A stretch of 64,000 nucleotides of DNA from Stutzerimonas zhaodongensis (GCF_003696365.1 NZ_RFFM01000001.1:1441852-1505851), one strand, 5' to 3'. Positions 34,182 through 46,242 are shown, counted from the stretch's first letter. Numbers and translations: made by a program. Notes: a model not told the origin generated them from the sequence alone.

Positions 34182-35822
34182 ATGGCCGATAGCAACGAAA
34201 CCCCGGCGGCAGGCGGGAACCTGATCGATACCGATTACCAGATCGGCCAGGACAATCTCGTCACGAACATCGGCCCCTTCGATGTCGACATCCACAATCC
34301 TGTTTTTGCGATCTCCGGTCTGATGACGATCGTCTTCGTCATTTTCACCCTCGCGTTTCCGGATTTCGCCACCGGCATCTTCAACGCCGCGATGAATTGG
34401 GTGACGGTCCGCTTCGACTGGCTGTTCATTCTTGCTTCCAACATCTTCCTGGTGTTCGCCATCGCGGTTGCCATCTCGCCCTTTGGCAAAGTCAGACTCG
34501 GCGGAGTGAACGCGAAGCCGGATTTCTCCTTATCTGCATGGCTTTGCATGCTGTTTGCGGCGGGCATGGGCATCGGGCTGCTGTTCTGGAGCGTCGGTGA
34601 GCCGATGACGCATTTCGTAAGCGCCGTCGCGGAGGATGCCGGAAGCCCTGACAGTTGGGCGCCGCTGGGTGGTTTGCCCGGTGATGTCGAAGGCTCTGCC
34701 AGGCTTGGACTTGCCGCCACGCTCTACCATTGGGGGCTGCAGGCTTGGGCGATCTATGCCGTGGTGGGCCTTGCTCTGGCGCTGTTCGCCTTCAACAAGG
34801 GCCTTCCGCTGGCGATACGCTCCACCTTCTATCCGATCTTCGGTGAGCGTGTCTGGGGCTGGACCGGACATACCATCGACATTCTGGCCGTACTGGCAAC
34901 CCTCTTCGGTCTCGCGACCTCGCTTGGGCTTGGCGCCGAACAGATCAACGCCGGCCTGTTCTTCCTTTACGGCGTTCCGGTGACCAGCACGACGAAGCTT
35001 GTGTTGATTGCGGCGATTACAGGTATCGCGACCTATTCAGTTCTGCGGGGGCTCGAAGGCGGTGTGAAGCGTGCCTCGCAAATCAACATGATCCTGGCGT
35101 TCGTGCTGCTGGTCGCCGTGTTCGTGCTTGGCCCAACGGGCGCCATCCTGGAGCGCGTCGGCGATTCGGTGGTCAGCTATTTCGCCTATCTGCCGGCACT
35201 GTCTAATCCCTTCGGACGCGAGGACGCGAATTACGCGCAGGGCTGGTCGTCGTTCTACTGGGCGTGGTGGGTGTCGTGGTCGCCCTTCGTAGGGATGTTC
35301 ATCGCCCGGGTCAGCCGCGGCCGCACCGTGCGCGAATTCATGATCTGCGTGCTTATCGTCCCCTCTGCCGTGTGCATCCTCTGGATGTCGATCTTTTCCG
35401 GCGTCGCATTCGACCAGTACATCAATGACGGCTACCGCGCAGTGGCGGATGCGGCACTGGAGGTCAAACTCTTCGCAATGTTCGACCTCTTGCCATTCAC
35501 TCAGACGATGTCGCTGTTGGGCATCGTTCTGGTCGCCATCTTCTTCATCACATCATCGGACAGCGGCTCGCTGGTCATAGACACCATCACCTCGGGCGGC
35601 AAGGACGATGGCCCCATTCCTCAACGCGTGTTCTGGTGCATTTTCGAAGGCCTCGTGGCCGTCGCCCTGCTGCTGGGTGGGGGCCTCAAGGCATTGCAGT
35701 CCATGGTGGTGACGACCGGCTTCCCGTTCACCTTCGTGCTGCTGCTGATGTGCGTCAGCATCGTCATAGGCCTCAAAAGCGAGCTCAAGGCACCGCACCC
35801 AACGGTCGCAAAGGTGCGATAA
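34182..35822 (+). CDS. BCCT-family (betaine/choline/carnitine) transporter
   Basis: 546-aa transporter with twelve predicted TM helices and the BCCT signature: FAAGMGIGLLFWSVGEPMTH (residues about 125-145) and the Trp-rich SFYWAWWVSWSPFVGMFIARVSRGRTVREF. The start at 34182 is preceded by GGAGGG. A start 76 codons earlier gives a non-conserved Arg/Gly-rich leader and is rejected. It takes up trimethylammonium osmolytes with Na+ or H+. No betaine aldehyde or choline dehydrogenase gene is adjacent, so this is probably an uptake-only, osmoprotection locus. Confidence 0.9.
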   Translation: MADSNETPAAGGNLIDTDYQIGQDNLVTNIGPFDVDIHNPVFAISGLMTIVFVIFTLAFPDFATGIFNAAMNWVTVRFDWLFILASNIFLVFAIAVAISPFGKVRLGGVNAKPDFSLSAWLCMLFAAGMGIGLLFWSVGEPMTHFVSAVAEDAGSPDSWAPLGGLPGDVEGSARLGLAATLYHWGLQAWAIYAVVGLALALFAFNKGLPLAIRSTFYPIFGERVWGWTGHTIDILAVLATLFGLATSLGLGAEQINAGLFFLYGVPVTSTTKLVLIAAITGIATYSVLRGLEGGVKRASQINMILAFVLLVAVFVLGPTGAILERVGDSVVSYFAYLPALSNPFGREDANYAQGWSSFYWAWWVSWSPFVGMFIARVSRGRTVREFMICVLIVPSAVCILWMSIFSGVAFDQYINDGYRAVADAALEVKLFAMFDLLPFTQTMSLLGIVLVAIFFITSSDSGSLVIDTITSGGKDDGPIPQRVFWCIFEGLVAVALLLGGGLKALQSMVVTTGFPFTFVLLLMCVSIVIGLKSELKAPHPTVAKVR

Positions 35823-35905
35823 CACCGCGCCGCGTTTGCCTCCGCCTCGTTGCCCGATCAGCGAGGTGGAAGGTGGGCAGCTAGCAATCAGCCTGGACGA
35901 TACGC

Positions 35906-35931
35906 GTGGAAAAGGCTTCGCCGTTTTCCAC
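35906..35931. repeat. GTGGAAAAGGCTTCGCCGTTTTCCAC palindrome
   Basis: Near-perfect inverted repeat GTGGAAAA..GGCTTCGCC..TTTTCCAC after the BCCT gene. A diverged AGCGAGGTGGAAGG lies upstream at 35859. It is the same family as 27541 and 31264. Confidence 0.6.
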
Positions 35932-35975
35932 CCTAAGGCCCGGACCTCGCATAGCGCGGCTCAGCTTTGCCGTTA

Positions 35976-36881
35976 TCAGCCCGTCACCTCACACAACCCA
36001 CCCGGCACCGCCATCACCCAGTCGCGCACTGCCTGTACCGTCGGGTCATCCCGCCGGCTCTCGGGGTACACCAGGTGAAACGGCTTGCCCGGCATTTCCG
36101 GCCCAAACGGCTGCACCAGCCTCCCTTCCTTCAGTTCATCCTCGATCAGCTGGCGGCTCATTAGGGCCACGCCCTGGGCGCCGATGGCGGCTGAGATGGC
36201 GTGCGTCTCGTCGGAGAACACCAGCCCCGCGCTGACGTCCAGCCCCGGCACGTTGGCAAGCTTCTGCCATGACGCCCAATGAATCGGAGCGGAAGCTGCG
36301 GCTTGCGCATGAAAGTGAATCAGCGAGTGCCTGGGTAGCTCGGCTACGTCACGCAAACCGAGATGCGGGCTGCAGACGGGAACGAAGGTGTTGTCGAACA
36401 GCTTCTCCGCCACCAAGCCGGGCCAGCGACCATCGCCATAGCGGATTGCGACATCCGCCGTGACACCATCCAGCGCGACCGGCTCGTGGGAGGTGTGGAA
36501 GCGCAAATCAATGTCGGGATGGGAATCGCGCAGCATACAGACCCAGGGCACCAGCCAGCGGACCGCTATTGCCGGTGTGGTGGTCAGCGTAATGGCCTGC
36601 CGGCAGGGCTTAGCGCTGAGGCGGTCGACCGTTGTGCTGATAGCGTCGAATGCCGTTTCCAGCACCTGTTGCAGCTCCCGCCCCTGGGCGGTCAATTCCA
36701 GCTTTCGGGGTTTGCGCAGAAACAGCGAGACGCCAAGCGATTCTTCCAGCAAGCGAATCTGGTGACTGATCGCCGTGGCGGTGACGTTCAACTCTTCGGC
36801 AGCCTGCTTGGCGCTCTCTCGGCGCGCAGCCGCTTCGAAGGCACGTAGTGCGGAAAGCGAAGGTAACCAGCGGTGCGCCAT
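35976..36881 (-). CDS. GcvA-type LysR transcriptional regulator
   Basis: 301-aa LysR regulator. The start at 36881 gives MAHRWLPSLSALRAFEAAAR, the common GcvA/TrpI-like N terminus. The HTH is at about residues 20-40 (SAKQAAEELNVTATAISHQIRLLEE). The effector domain includes ITLTTTPAIAVRWLVPW and DVAIRYGDGRWPGL, typical of GcvA/AmpR-type members. A GAGGA site lies about 10 bases upstream. It is divergent from the azoreductase gene (gap 117 bases), which is its most likely target. Confidence 0.87.
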   Translation of the reverse strand: MAHRWLPSLSALRAFEAAARRESAKQAAEELNVTATAISHQIRLLEESLGVSLFLRKPRKLELTAQGRELQQVLETAFDAISTTVDRLSAKPCRQAITLTTTPAIAVRWLVPWVCMLRDSHPDIDLRFHTSHEPVALDGVTADVAIRYGDGRWPGLVAEKLFDNTFVPVCSPHLGLRDVAELPRHSLIHFHAQAAASAPIHWASWQKLANVPGLDVSAGLVFSDETHAISAAIGAQGVALMSRQLIEDELKEGRLVQPFGPEMPGKPFHLVYPESRRDDPTVQAVRDWVMAVPGGLCEVTG

Positions 36882-36998
36882 GGCTGAGTTTTCCTCATCT
36901 GTATTCGAAAGAAATCGTCGTTTGTCGCCCATAGAGCCTAACCCTAGGCTGGGTCTACCGCGAATGACAGATGAATTCGTTCACAGAGGAGACTCACC

Positions 36999-37721
36999 AT
37001 GACGCACCTTCTGCACCTCGACGCCAGCGCCCGCCCCGGTCTTGCCGGCAAGGACCAACACGGCTCTCACAGCCGCAACCTCAGCCATCGCTTCGTCAGC
37101 CAGTGGCGAGCCCACCGCGCGCAGGACAGCATCGTGTATCGGGATATAGGCCAGAACCCGCCTCCGTATCTCAACCATGACTGGATCGCGTCGGCCTTTA
37201 CGCCGCCAGAACGCCAGGAGCCCTGGATGAAGGACGCTCTGGCGGAGAGCGACCAGCTTGTGGATGAGCTGATCGCCGCCGATGTGCTGGTCATCGGGAC
37301 GCCGCTCTACAACTTCGGCATGCCCGCCCCACTAAAGGCGTGGATTGATCAGATCGTGCGTCTGGCCCGAACTGTTGGAATCGACGAAACCAAACTCCCT
37401 GAGCCTTACGTCCCATTGCTGGCAGACAGGCCACGGCACGCTGTCATTCTCACTGCCAGGGGTGGCATCGGCTTTGGCCCCGGCGGCGAGATGGCGCACA
37501 TGAACCATCTGGAGCCGAATCTGATAACGGCGCTGAATTTTATCGGCATTACCCGCATCCACCAGATTGCCATCGAAGGGCAGGAAACGGGCGGCGAGGT
37601 GTTGGCTGCCTCGGTGGAGCAGGCCCTGCATCAGGTGGATGTGTTGGTCGCTCAGCTTCAGATGACGCTGGAGGCCGCCACTGCGCTGCCTAGCAATCAA
37701 AGGCAGACCGAGGCGGTATAG
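36999..37721 (+). CDS. FMN-dependent NADH-azoreductase family protein
   Basis: 240-aa flavodoxin-fold oxidoreductase of the AzoR/NQO family. It has the N-terminal LHLDASARPG FMN-phosphate loop, APTPLYNFGMPAPLKAWIDQIVR-type substrate region (seen as IGTPLYNFGMPAPLKAW), and a VILTARGGIGFG loop. It is slightly longer than E. coli AzoR (about 200 aa), with a C-terminal extension. It reduces quinones or azo compounds with NAD(P)H. A GAGGAG ribosome site precedes the ATG. Divergent LysR neighbours of such genes usually respond to quinones or electrophiles. Confidence 0.87.
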   Translation: MTHLLHLDASARPGLAGKDQHGSHSRNLSHRFVSQWRAHRAQDSIVYRDIGQNPPPYLNHDWIASAFTPPERQEPWMKDALAESDQLVDELIAADVLVIGTPLYNFGMPAPLKAWIDQIVRLARTVGIDETKLPEPYVPLLADRPRHAVILTARGGIGFGPGGEMAHMNHLEPNLITALNFIGITRIHQIAIEGQETGGEVLAASVEQALHQVDVLVAQLQMTLEAATALPSNQRQTEAV

Positions 37722-37744
37722 CTTGTCGAATCGAATACTGAATG

Positions 37745-37776
37745 GCACAGAGCCCGGCTTCTACTGGGCTCTGTGC
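37745..37776 (+). terminator. Hairpin after the azoreductase gene
   Basis: GCACAGAGCCC and GGGCTCTGTGC form an 11-bp perfect stem with a 10-base loop, 24 bases after the stop. The U tract is weak (AACCTTA). The rest of the 347-base gap up to 38068 shows no gene. Confidence 0.6.
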
Positions 37777-38068
37777 AACCTTACTACGTGCTTGCCAAGA
37801 GTTTAGATGTCCGGAATCGACGCTAAATCGTCATGCCACGCTGACCTTCTAATGTCGATGGTGGCGAAAATTGTCACCAGCTGGGCAAAGGAAAGGCTCG
37901 GCACTGGCGAGCACGTATGCCCGCTTCGTTAACCGCTTCGCTTTCACTTTTATCCATGCGCGCTTCGCGTCACAAAAACGGCACACGCATGGCACTTCGC
38001 CAATAGAGTGGCGCACCGGTTGCTTCTAGCCAGTTGGATGGCCAAGAACAACACGGGAGTTCATACAG

Positions 38069-40855
38069 ATGGATAAGGGTAGAAAGTCGGCATGGAATAC
38101 AGGGCTGGTTGCTCGCAGAACGCTGTTGGGTCTGTTTATCTCTACTTCAGCGTGGGCCACGCCTTTTCCTCCAGCAGACTTGATGCCTGAAATCCAGCAG
38201 GAGTTCATACGTCTGTATGAGCTGCCGGACTCCCTGCTGCGCATGCAGGTCGAGCCGGCTCTGGAGATTTTCCCCGAATACCGCAGCTCGCTTGTGCAAT
38301 ACCTGGCCCTGGATGCCAGCCCGCAAAGGCAGAAGCTGCTGGCTGAGATTTCCAATGCCACCGAGGAGGAGCGCGTGGCGTGGTTTCAGACGCCTCGCGG
38401 CCAGAAACTTGCCATCACCGGGGCCGTTGCGACGGCAGCCGTGCTGATAGCAGCCAATAACCGTTCCGATGAAAGCCGCCCGAAGCCGTCAACGGGTGGC
38501 CAACCTGCTCCTGCTCCTGCGCCTACCCCGTCACCGCAACCTGCTCCAACACCGAGTCCCGCTCCGCAACCGAATCCGACCCCGAGCCCAGCCCCGACGC
38601 CGACGCCGGACCCGGCCCCACAACCGGAACCGGAACCAGCGCCAGCACCAGCACCAGCACCAGTTCCTCAACCGGACCCGACACCTGAACCCGAGCCACA
38701 GCCACCTGAACCCCCGCGTGTCGCTGTGCCCGGGGATTTCCGCACGCCTGAGTTCAACCGCGCCAACCATCTGTCGTTGCTCGGTGCCGATTACGCCTAC
38801 GCCCGCGGGGCCAGTGCCGATGGCGTTGTCGTGGCGGTGAAAGATACCGGCGTCGATATCGATGCGGCCGAGCTTCGAAACCAGATCGCACCCGGCGGGG
38901 ACCGTGTAACTGACGGCGGCGAGCGGATGTCGGATACCGGCACCCACGGTACTGCTGTCGCCAAGGCAGTCGCCGCGGAAAAGAACGACTCGGCCGTTCA
39001 CGGTGTGGCGTACGGTGCGAAACTGCTGCCAATCCGGGTAATGGGAAGCGGCGCACTGAGCGACCAGGACCAGGTCGCTCGAGAGATTCAGTATGGCGCC
39101 CGCGTCTCCAACAACAGCTGGAGCCTGACCCGAGCGGGCGGTGGTACCTCGCGCATCGAGGACAACGCCGACGGTGGCAAGTGGGTTCGCGATCACTTTG
39201 GCCCGATCTATCAGCAAGGAGTCGATGCGGGCATCGTCTACGTCTGGGCCGCTGGCAACAGCGGTGACAGCCAGCCCAGCTCCCTAGCAGCACTGCCAGT
39301 ACTCGTCCCCGGCCTTCAGGGGCAGTGGCTTGCAGTTGTCGCGGTCGACCACAACAACAGTTCCACCGGCTCAATCTCCGGGTACTCCAATCGCTGCGGT
39401 GATGCGGCAGCCTGGTGTATAGCGGCACCTGGGCAGATCGTGGTCGATGTCCATGGAGATGGCTCCAGTCAATGGGTAGCCGGCACCTCGATTGCCGCTC
39501 CGCAAGTCAGCGGCGGAGTCGCCCTGCTGATGGATCTGTTCCCCACGCTGAGCCCGGCGCAGATCGTCCAGCGCCTGCTCGTCTCAGCCAGTAAGACCGG
39601 GCCTTATTCGGACCAGGCTATTTACGGTCAGGGCGTGATGGACCTGAACGCCGCCACTCAACCCATCGGTGCGCTGATGATCGAGACCTCCACCGGCCGG
39701 ATAGTCCCGTTCAACAGCGCGGTGATCTCAGAGAGCTCCGCCATGGGCAGTGCAATCCGCAATTCGCTTGCCAAGGTGGATCTGGTACTCAAGGACAGCC
39801 TGAACGCCCCGTTCCTGTTCAGCGGAGCGACACTGAGCGCCGATGCTCAGGCAGAGCCCAGCCGAATCGACACCGACCGGTATCTGGCGCGCTTCGATCA
39901 GGAGTACCGCATGCAGTCACTCACCACCGAGGGCGGCCTGCGTCTGGACTACAGCGCAGGCGGTGAAGGCAGCGGGCTCGACGCCGTCGGCGCAATGCAG
40001 GCCTGGCAGCAGTTCAGCCCGGATCTTGCCCTCAGCGCCAGCTTCAACACCGATCCGTCCTGGAACCAGGGCCTGCAGCATCTGGCGCCGACGCTCAAAC
40101 ACGCGAGCCTGACCCAAGCATTCAGTAACCCTTATCTGAGCCTGGACGAGCAGGCCAGCGGAGCGGGCATGCACTGGCAGCTCGGTAGCCATTGGCATGG
40201 CGGCTTGCAGGTTCAAGCCGGCAAGGTGCCGCAGCGCTTCGCCGACCGAGGAGATTCGCAACTGCAGCACAGTATGCAAACCGAATGGGGTTACGTTGCG
40301 CCCTCAGGCCTGGCAGCCAGCGTACAGCTGGGAGTACTGAGCGAAGAACAGCGCCTGCTTGGCTCACAAAGCAATGCGTTGTTTGGTGATGGGCAGGCGC
40401 GAACATTGTTCAGCGGTTTGAACGTGGCAATGCCGCTCAGTGAACGCTGGAAGGTTTATGGGCGATACAACACGGGCCGGAGCCGCTTAGCCAGCAACGG
40501 CTGGGCACAGGAAGCCACCGTATACAGCGACAGTTTTACCCTCGGCGTGATCGGACAACCAACCAGCCAATGGCAGTTGGGCGCCCTCGCCTATCAGCCT
40601 CTACGGATCAAAGACGGCACGCTTTCCACATCATTGCCCACCGATTTGAACCAGGACAACAGCATAGCCTGGAATCAGGTTGATCTGAGCCTGAACGCCG
40701 ATGGCAAGCACATGGAATATGAAATGTTCTTCCGTTACGAAATGCCCGTATGGGCAATCAACTTCAAAGGCAGCTTGTTGCGCATCGAGGACTACAACAA
40801 CGAGGCGGGCAATAACGATCTGATGTTGCTGCTCAACGCCGCCATGCCTTACTGA
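38069..40855 (+). CDS. Autotransporter subtilisin-like serine protease (EprS-like)
   Basis: 928-aa type V secretion protease. A signal peptide (residues 1-30, ending SAWA) is followed by a small domain and a hydrophobic AVATAAVLIAA stretch (about 119-129). Next is a Pro/Ala/Glu linker from about 139 to 216, then a peptidase S8 domain with Asp259 (KDTGVD), His293 (GTHGTAV), oxyanion Asn397 (AAGNSGD) and Ser474 (GTSIAAP). The catalytic triad is complete. The C-terminal 270 residues have the alternating pattern of an autotransporter beta-barrel. It resembles P. aeruginosa EprS in layout. The linker DNA (38490-38715) is a low-complexity CCN/GAACCN tract likely to vary in length between strains. 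Confidence 0.9.
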   Translation: MDKGRKSAWNTGLVARRTLLGLFISTSAWATPFPPADLMPEIQQEFIRLYELPDSLLRMQVEPALEIFPEYRSSLVQYLALDASPQRQKLLAEISNATEEERVAWFQTPRGQKLAITGAVATAAVLIAANNRSDESRPKPSTGGQPAPAPAPTPSPQPAPTPSPAPQPNPTPSPAPTPTPDPAPQPEPEPAPAPAPAPVPQPDPTPEPEPQPPEPPRVAVPGDFRTPEFNRANHLSLLGADYAYARGASADGVVVAVKDTGVDIDAAELRNQIAPGGDRVTDGGERMSDTGTHGTAVAKAVAAEKNDSAVHGVAYGAKLLPIRVMGSGALSDQDQVAREIQYGARVSNNSWSLTRAGGGTSRIEDNADGGKWVRDHFGPIYQQGVDAGIVYVWAAGNSGDSQPSSLAALPVLVPGLQGQWLAVVAVDHNNSSTGSISGYSNRCGDAAAWCIAAPGQIVVDVHGDGSSQWVAGTSIAAPQVSGGVALLMDLFPTLSPAQIVQRLLVSASKTGPYSDQAIYGQGVMDLNAATQPIGALMIETSTGRIVPFNSAVISESSAMGSAIRNSLAKVDLVLKDSLNAPFLFSGATLSADAQAEPSRIDTDRYLARFDQEYRMQSLTTEGGLRLDYSAGGEGSGLDAVGAMQAWQQFSPDLALSASFNTDPSWNQGLQHLAPTLKHASLTQAFSNPYLSLDEQASGAGMHWQLGSHWHGGLQVQAGKVPQRFADRGDSQLQHSMQTEWGYVAPSGLAASVQLGVLSEEQRLLGSQSNALFGDGQARTLFSGLNVAMPLSERWKVYGRYNTGRSRLASNGWAQEATVYSDSFTLGVIGQPTSQWQLGALAYQPLRIKDGTLSTSLPTDLNQDNSIAWNQVDLSLNADGKHMEYEMFFRYEMPVWAINFKGSLLRIEDYNNEAGNNDLMLLLNAAMPY

Positions 40856-41124
40856 GGCGGCAACAACGGCATGCGGTTTTTGATCAAACCGTAGGCTGAG
40901 CGCAGTCACACCAAGCATCGATCAGGCGGCGTCCCATGGCGCCGCAGCAACGCTTACGCTGAACGTTTCCAGCCAGGAACAGGTGGCGGGGGACTTGCGG
41001 CCGCGCTAGCGGTTACTCCTGCGGTCCAAGCCGCTCAAGAGCAAGCCAAAGCTTGCTGAGGACCGGCGGTTACATGCGGCGCAAGTGGTTTGCCAGTCGC
41101 GCTATCTACCGTCCGATATTCGCC

Positions 41125-41610
41125 TTAGCGCCCCGCCAACCATTTGCCCAGTAGCGCATCGAGCTGCTCTTGCTCGTCACGGCTGAGGGGCGCAAGCGCT
41201 CGTTTCTCATTTTCTACGTGTGCTTCCATTAGACCGTCGATCAGGGTAAAGCCCGAGTCGGTTAGGGCGACCAGTGTGCCCCGACGATCGTCCGGGTTGG
41301 GTCGACGATCGATCAGTCCTGCGCGCTCCAATCGGTCGAGCCGGTTGGTCATCCCGCCCGAGGAAATCATCGCGGCCTCATACAACGCAGTCGGGCTCAA
41401 CGCATAGGGTGCTCCTGCGCGACGCAGAGTCGCCAGTACGTCGAATTCACCGAAGTGCAGCCGATGTGCATCAAAGAACGGTTGGAGCACATCCCTACTC
41501 AGCAACTGTGCCGCCTCACCCAGACGCCCGATCAGGCGCATCGGCAATGTATCCAGGTCGGGCCGTTGGTCCTGCCATTGCTCCACGGCGAGCTGCGCTC
41601 GATCAGTCAT
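41125..41610 (-). CDS. MarR-family transcriptional regulator
   Basis: 161-aa MarR protein. The start at 41610 has GAGGA 5 bases upstream. A winged helix (residues about 55-115) contains FGEFDVLATLRRAG, LYEAAMISSGGMTNRLDRLERAGLI and the wing RRPNPDDRRGTLVALT. It is divergent from an MFS transporter gene; a perfect 18-bp palindrome lies between the two starts. Regulation of the transporter by derepression on ligand binding is the straightforward inference. Confidence 0.9.
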   Translation of the reverse strand: MTDRAQLAVEQWQDQRPDLDTLPMRLIGRLGEAAQLLSRDVLQPFFDAHRLHFGEFDVLATLRRAGAPYALSPTALYEAAMISSGGMTNRLDRLERAGLIDRRPNPDDRRGTLVALTDSGFTLIDGLMEAHVENEKRALAPLSRDEQEQLDALLGKWLAGR

Positions 41611-41626
41611 GAATTCCTCATCCATT

Positions 41627-41644
41627 TATCTTAGTGCTAAGATA
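41627..41644. promoter_or_regulatory. Probable MarR operator
   Basis: TATCTTAG-TG-CTAAGATA is a perfect palindrome with 8-bp arms, 16 bases upstream of the MarR start. A further half-site TTAAGATA follows at about 41652. Confidence 0.65.
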
Positions 41645-41683
41645 CTTTTCGTTAAGATACTTGCCGCCTTCCCGGAGAAACAT

Positions 41684-42892
41684 ATGCTTTCCGTTCGAAC
41701 ATCCGCATCGCCTTCATTATTGCGGGGTGGCGAAGCCTTAGCCACAGTCGTGCTTGTGCTACTGGTGGGCCTGAATTTGAGGCCAATCCTGGCGTCCATC
41801 GGCCCGCTGCTCGATGGTATCCAGGCTGCGACAGGACTGGGCGGCGGCGGAGCCGGTGCATTGACTACGCTGCCCATCGCCGCGATGGGTCTTTGTGCGC
41901 TCGGCGGGGCCAGGCTTCAAGCGAGTCTTGGCGAGCGACGTGGCGTGGCGCTTGGGCTCGCGCTAGTCGCTCTGGCCAGCGCCCTGCGATGGGGCGCGCC
42001 AAGCGGCACGGGGCTGATCCTTACAGCTGCGCTGGGAGGCGCAGGGATTGCTCTGGCACAAGCTTTGGTACCGGCTTACATACGTAGCTGCCATCCGCAG
42101 CGCGCCAACACTCTGATGGGGCTCTATACCACTGGCATCATGGGTGGCGCTGCTGTGGCCGCCACGGCGGCAGCGCCACTAGCCGAGCGATTCGGATGGG
42201 CCAATGGGCTGGCCATGTGGGCAGTGCCGGCAGTACTGACGTTGGTGGGATGGTGGTTCATGGCGCAACGCCCAGTCGCCACAGGCCCAACCTCTTCACA
42301 TCCATTGCCATTGAGATCACCGGTAGCCTGGCGGCTGATGATTTTCTTCGGCGTCGGTACCGCTGCCTATACCCTGGTGCTGGCATGGCTGCCACCCTAT
42401 TACACCTCTCTTGGCTGGAGCGCTGCCGATAGCGGCCTCTTACTTGGCGGGATCAGCCTCGCCGAGGTATGCGCGGGCCTGTTGCTCTCCGCCTTTATCG
42501 GACGATTCAAAAAGCGCCGGCTGCTGGTCATGGGTGTACTGACAGTCGTGCTGGTCGGATTGTTATGTCTGGCGTTTGCCCCACTGACCTTGGCCATTCC
42601 TACAGCCATCCTGCTGGGCGTGGGGATTGGTGGTTTGTTTCCCCTTTCATTGATACTGGCGATGGACCATGTCGAGCACGCCGCCGAGACAGGCGCTCTC
42701 CTGGGCTTCGTGCAAGGTGGTGGTTATCTGATCGCCAGCTTGGCGCCGCTGACGGCAGGCCTGCTGCGCGATCACCTGAACAGCCTCGCAAATACATGGC
42801 TGATGATGGCTGCCGGGATCGTAGTGTTGATGGGCCTGGGGCTACGGCTCACAAGGTCCCTGTCTGTCGAGACACAGCACGCTCGGGCCTAA
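41684..42892 (+). CDS. MFS transporter, CynX/NimT type
   Basis: 402-aa major facilitator with about twelve TM helices. The N-terminal half begins near LNLRPILASIGPLLDGIQ and has LGERRGVALGLALV; the second half includes IGRFKKRRLLVMGVLTVVLVGLL. The pattern LNLRPxxxSxGPLL is the hallmark of the CynX/NimT (cyanate/nitroimidazole) subfamily. The start at 41684 follows CGGAGAAA. The substrate is unknown; the MarR neighbour suggests efflux of a toxic compound. Confidence 0.87.
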   Translation: MLSVRTSASPSLLRGGEALATVVLVLLVGLNLRPILASIGPLLDGIQAATGLGGGGAGALTTLPIAAMGLCALGGARLQASLGERRGVALGLALVALASALRWGAPSGTGLILTAALGGAGIALAQALVPAYIRSCHPQRANTLMGLYTTGIMGGAAVAATAAAPLAERFGWANGLAMWAVPAVLTLVGWWFMAQRPVATGPTSSHPLPLRSPVAWRLMIFFGVGTAAYTLVLAWLPPYYTSLGWSAADSGLLLGGISLAEVCAGLLLSAFIGRFKKRRLLVMGVLTVVLVGLLCLAFAPLTLAIPTAILLGVGIGGLFPLSLILAMDHVEHAAETGALLGFVQGGGYLIASLAPLTAGLLRDHLNSLANTWLMMAAGIVVLMGLGLRLTRSLSVETQHARA

Positions 42893-42958
42893 TCTCACTA
42901 CCCTCGAGTGGATCGCCGTTACAATGCAACCTTTGCCAAACCGCGCCGGAGCCCAACC

Positions 42959-43651
42959 ATGTTCACCCTCACCCACCTCAACACCCCGCCACCGGAATCG
43001 ATGAAAGGCCAGGTGTTGCAGATGGTGGTGGATTACCTCAGCGACATCAGCTCGGTGTCGCTGCCGCCCAGTAACCCTCTGTATCAGCTCTATCAGTATG
43101 TCGTGGGGTTCGAAGTGCATCGTTATCTCGACAGCATGGACGGTGCGCAGGCGGGCAAGCCGGAGCTGATCATGGCGCTGGATGCGGACGACCCGGCGAG
43201 CCTGCTGGGTTTTGCGTTGTATCTTCCGTATGTGGATGACGCCGACGCGTGCGCGTTGCTGTATCTGGCGGTGCGGGACAGCCATCGCCAGCATGGCGTC
43301 GGGCGGGCCATGGTCGATGCGATGATGGCGCGGTATCCCCACGCGGAGGTGGCCTGCGTGGCCGGCAAGGTGCCGTATTTCGAAAAGCTTGGATTTCTGC
43401 CGTTGGCGGCCCGTGGTCCGCAAGTGGTGATGAACACCCGGAGCCGGGTATCCGATGGGGTCTTGGCGGTGCAGGATCTGGAGCCGATCTTCACATCCGA
43501 AGAAGTGCGGCAGATCCATACCTATCTCGTGAAGCAGCACGGCGCTGAAGCCATGAGCGACGCAGAAAAAGATCGCGACCGTCTGCTTGATGAACTGGCA
43601 CAGCAGGCGAACGAGTTGGCGCAGCGATCATCAACAGCGCGATTGCACTAG
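42959..43651 (+). CDS. GNAT-family N-acetyltransferase
   Basis: 230-aa protein with a GNAT core: LLYLAVRDSHRQHGVGRAMVDAMM (acetyl-CoA loop Q/R-x-x-G-x-G/A, residues about 115-137) and VPYFEKLGFLPL. A C-terminal extension (about 165-230) contains a charged, probably coiled-coil tail ending in SSTARLH. The start at 42959 is chosen because upstream codons are poor. The substrate is unknown. It lies downstream of the MFS gene with a 66-base gap and may share its transcript. Confidence 0.78.
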   Translation: MFTLTHLNTPPPESMKGQVLQMVVDYLSDISSVSLPPSNPLYQLYQYVVGFEVHRYLDSMDGAQAGKPELIMALDADDPASLLGFALYLPYVDDADACALLYLAVRDSHRQHGVGRAMVDAMMARYPHAEVACVAGKVPYFEKLGFLPLAARGPQVVMNTRSRVSDGVLAVQDLEPIFTSEEVRQIHTYLVKQHGAEAMSDAEKDRDRLLDELAQQANELAQRSSTARLH

Positions 43652-43691
43652 GGAATCTGGCTACCGCTGGCCGCTGATCTTTTGCACAGAA

Positions 43692-43719
43692 ATAAAAAGA
43701 CCGGGCACTGAGCCCGGTC
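43692..43719 (-). terminator. Rho-independent terminator of katG
   Basis: On the minus strand GACCGGGCTCAGTGCCCGGTC is followed by TTTTTATTT, a canonical terminator 94 bases past the katG stop. It also serves as a barrier for the convergent GNAT gene. Confidence 0.85.
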
Positions 43720-43812
43720 CGTTCGTTAGCCCTGACTTTTGTCCCAACCACAGGCTGGGCCAATGACTGTTTTGCGTCGGGTCGGCGGCACCCTATGGCG
43801 CCGCCGCAAGAC

Positions 43813-46044
<2,232 letters not shown>

Positions 46045-46242
46045 CTACGGTTCCTCACGGTTGTTGTCACAACGCCGTCGCGTGGACGGCTTTGCAGCAA
46101 AACTAGCAGCGGGAAAGATGCTCTACAAACGGCCCATCTGGCTGAAAAGGCCTATTGAACCACCTGACTGATAAACCGATACGCCAGAGATGGCCAGATT
46201 ACGGGGCATGCAGGCACCTGGCACCCGTTTTGAGGCGTCTTT

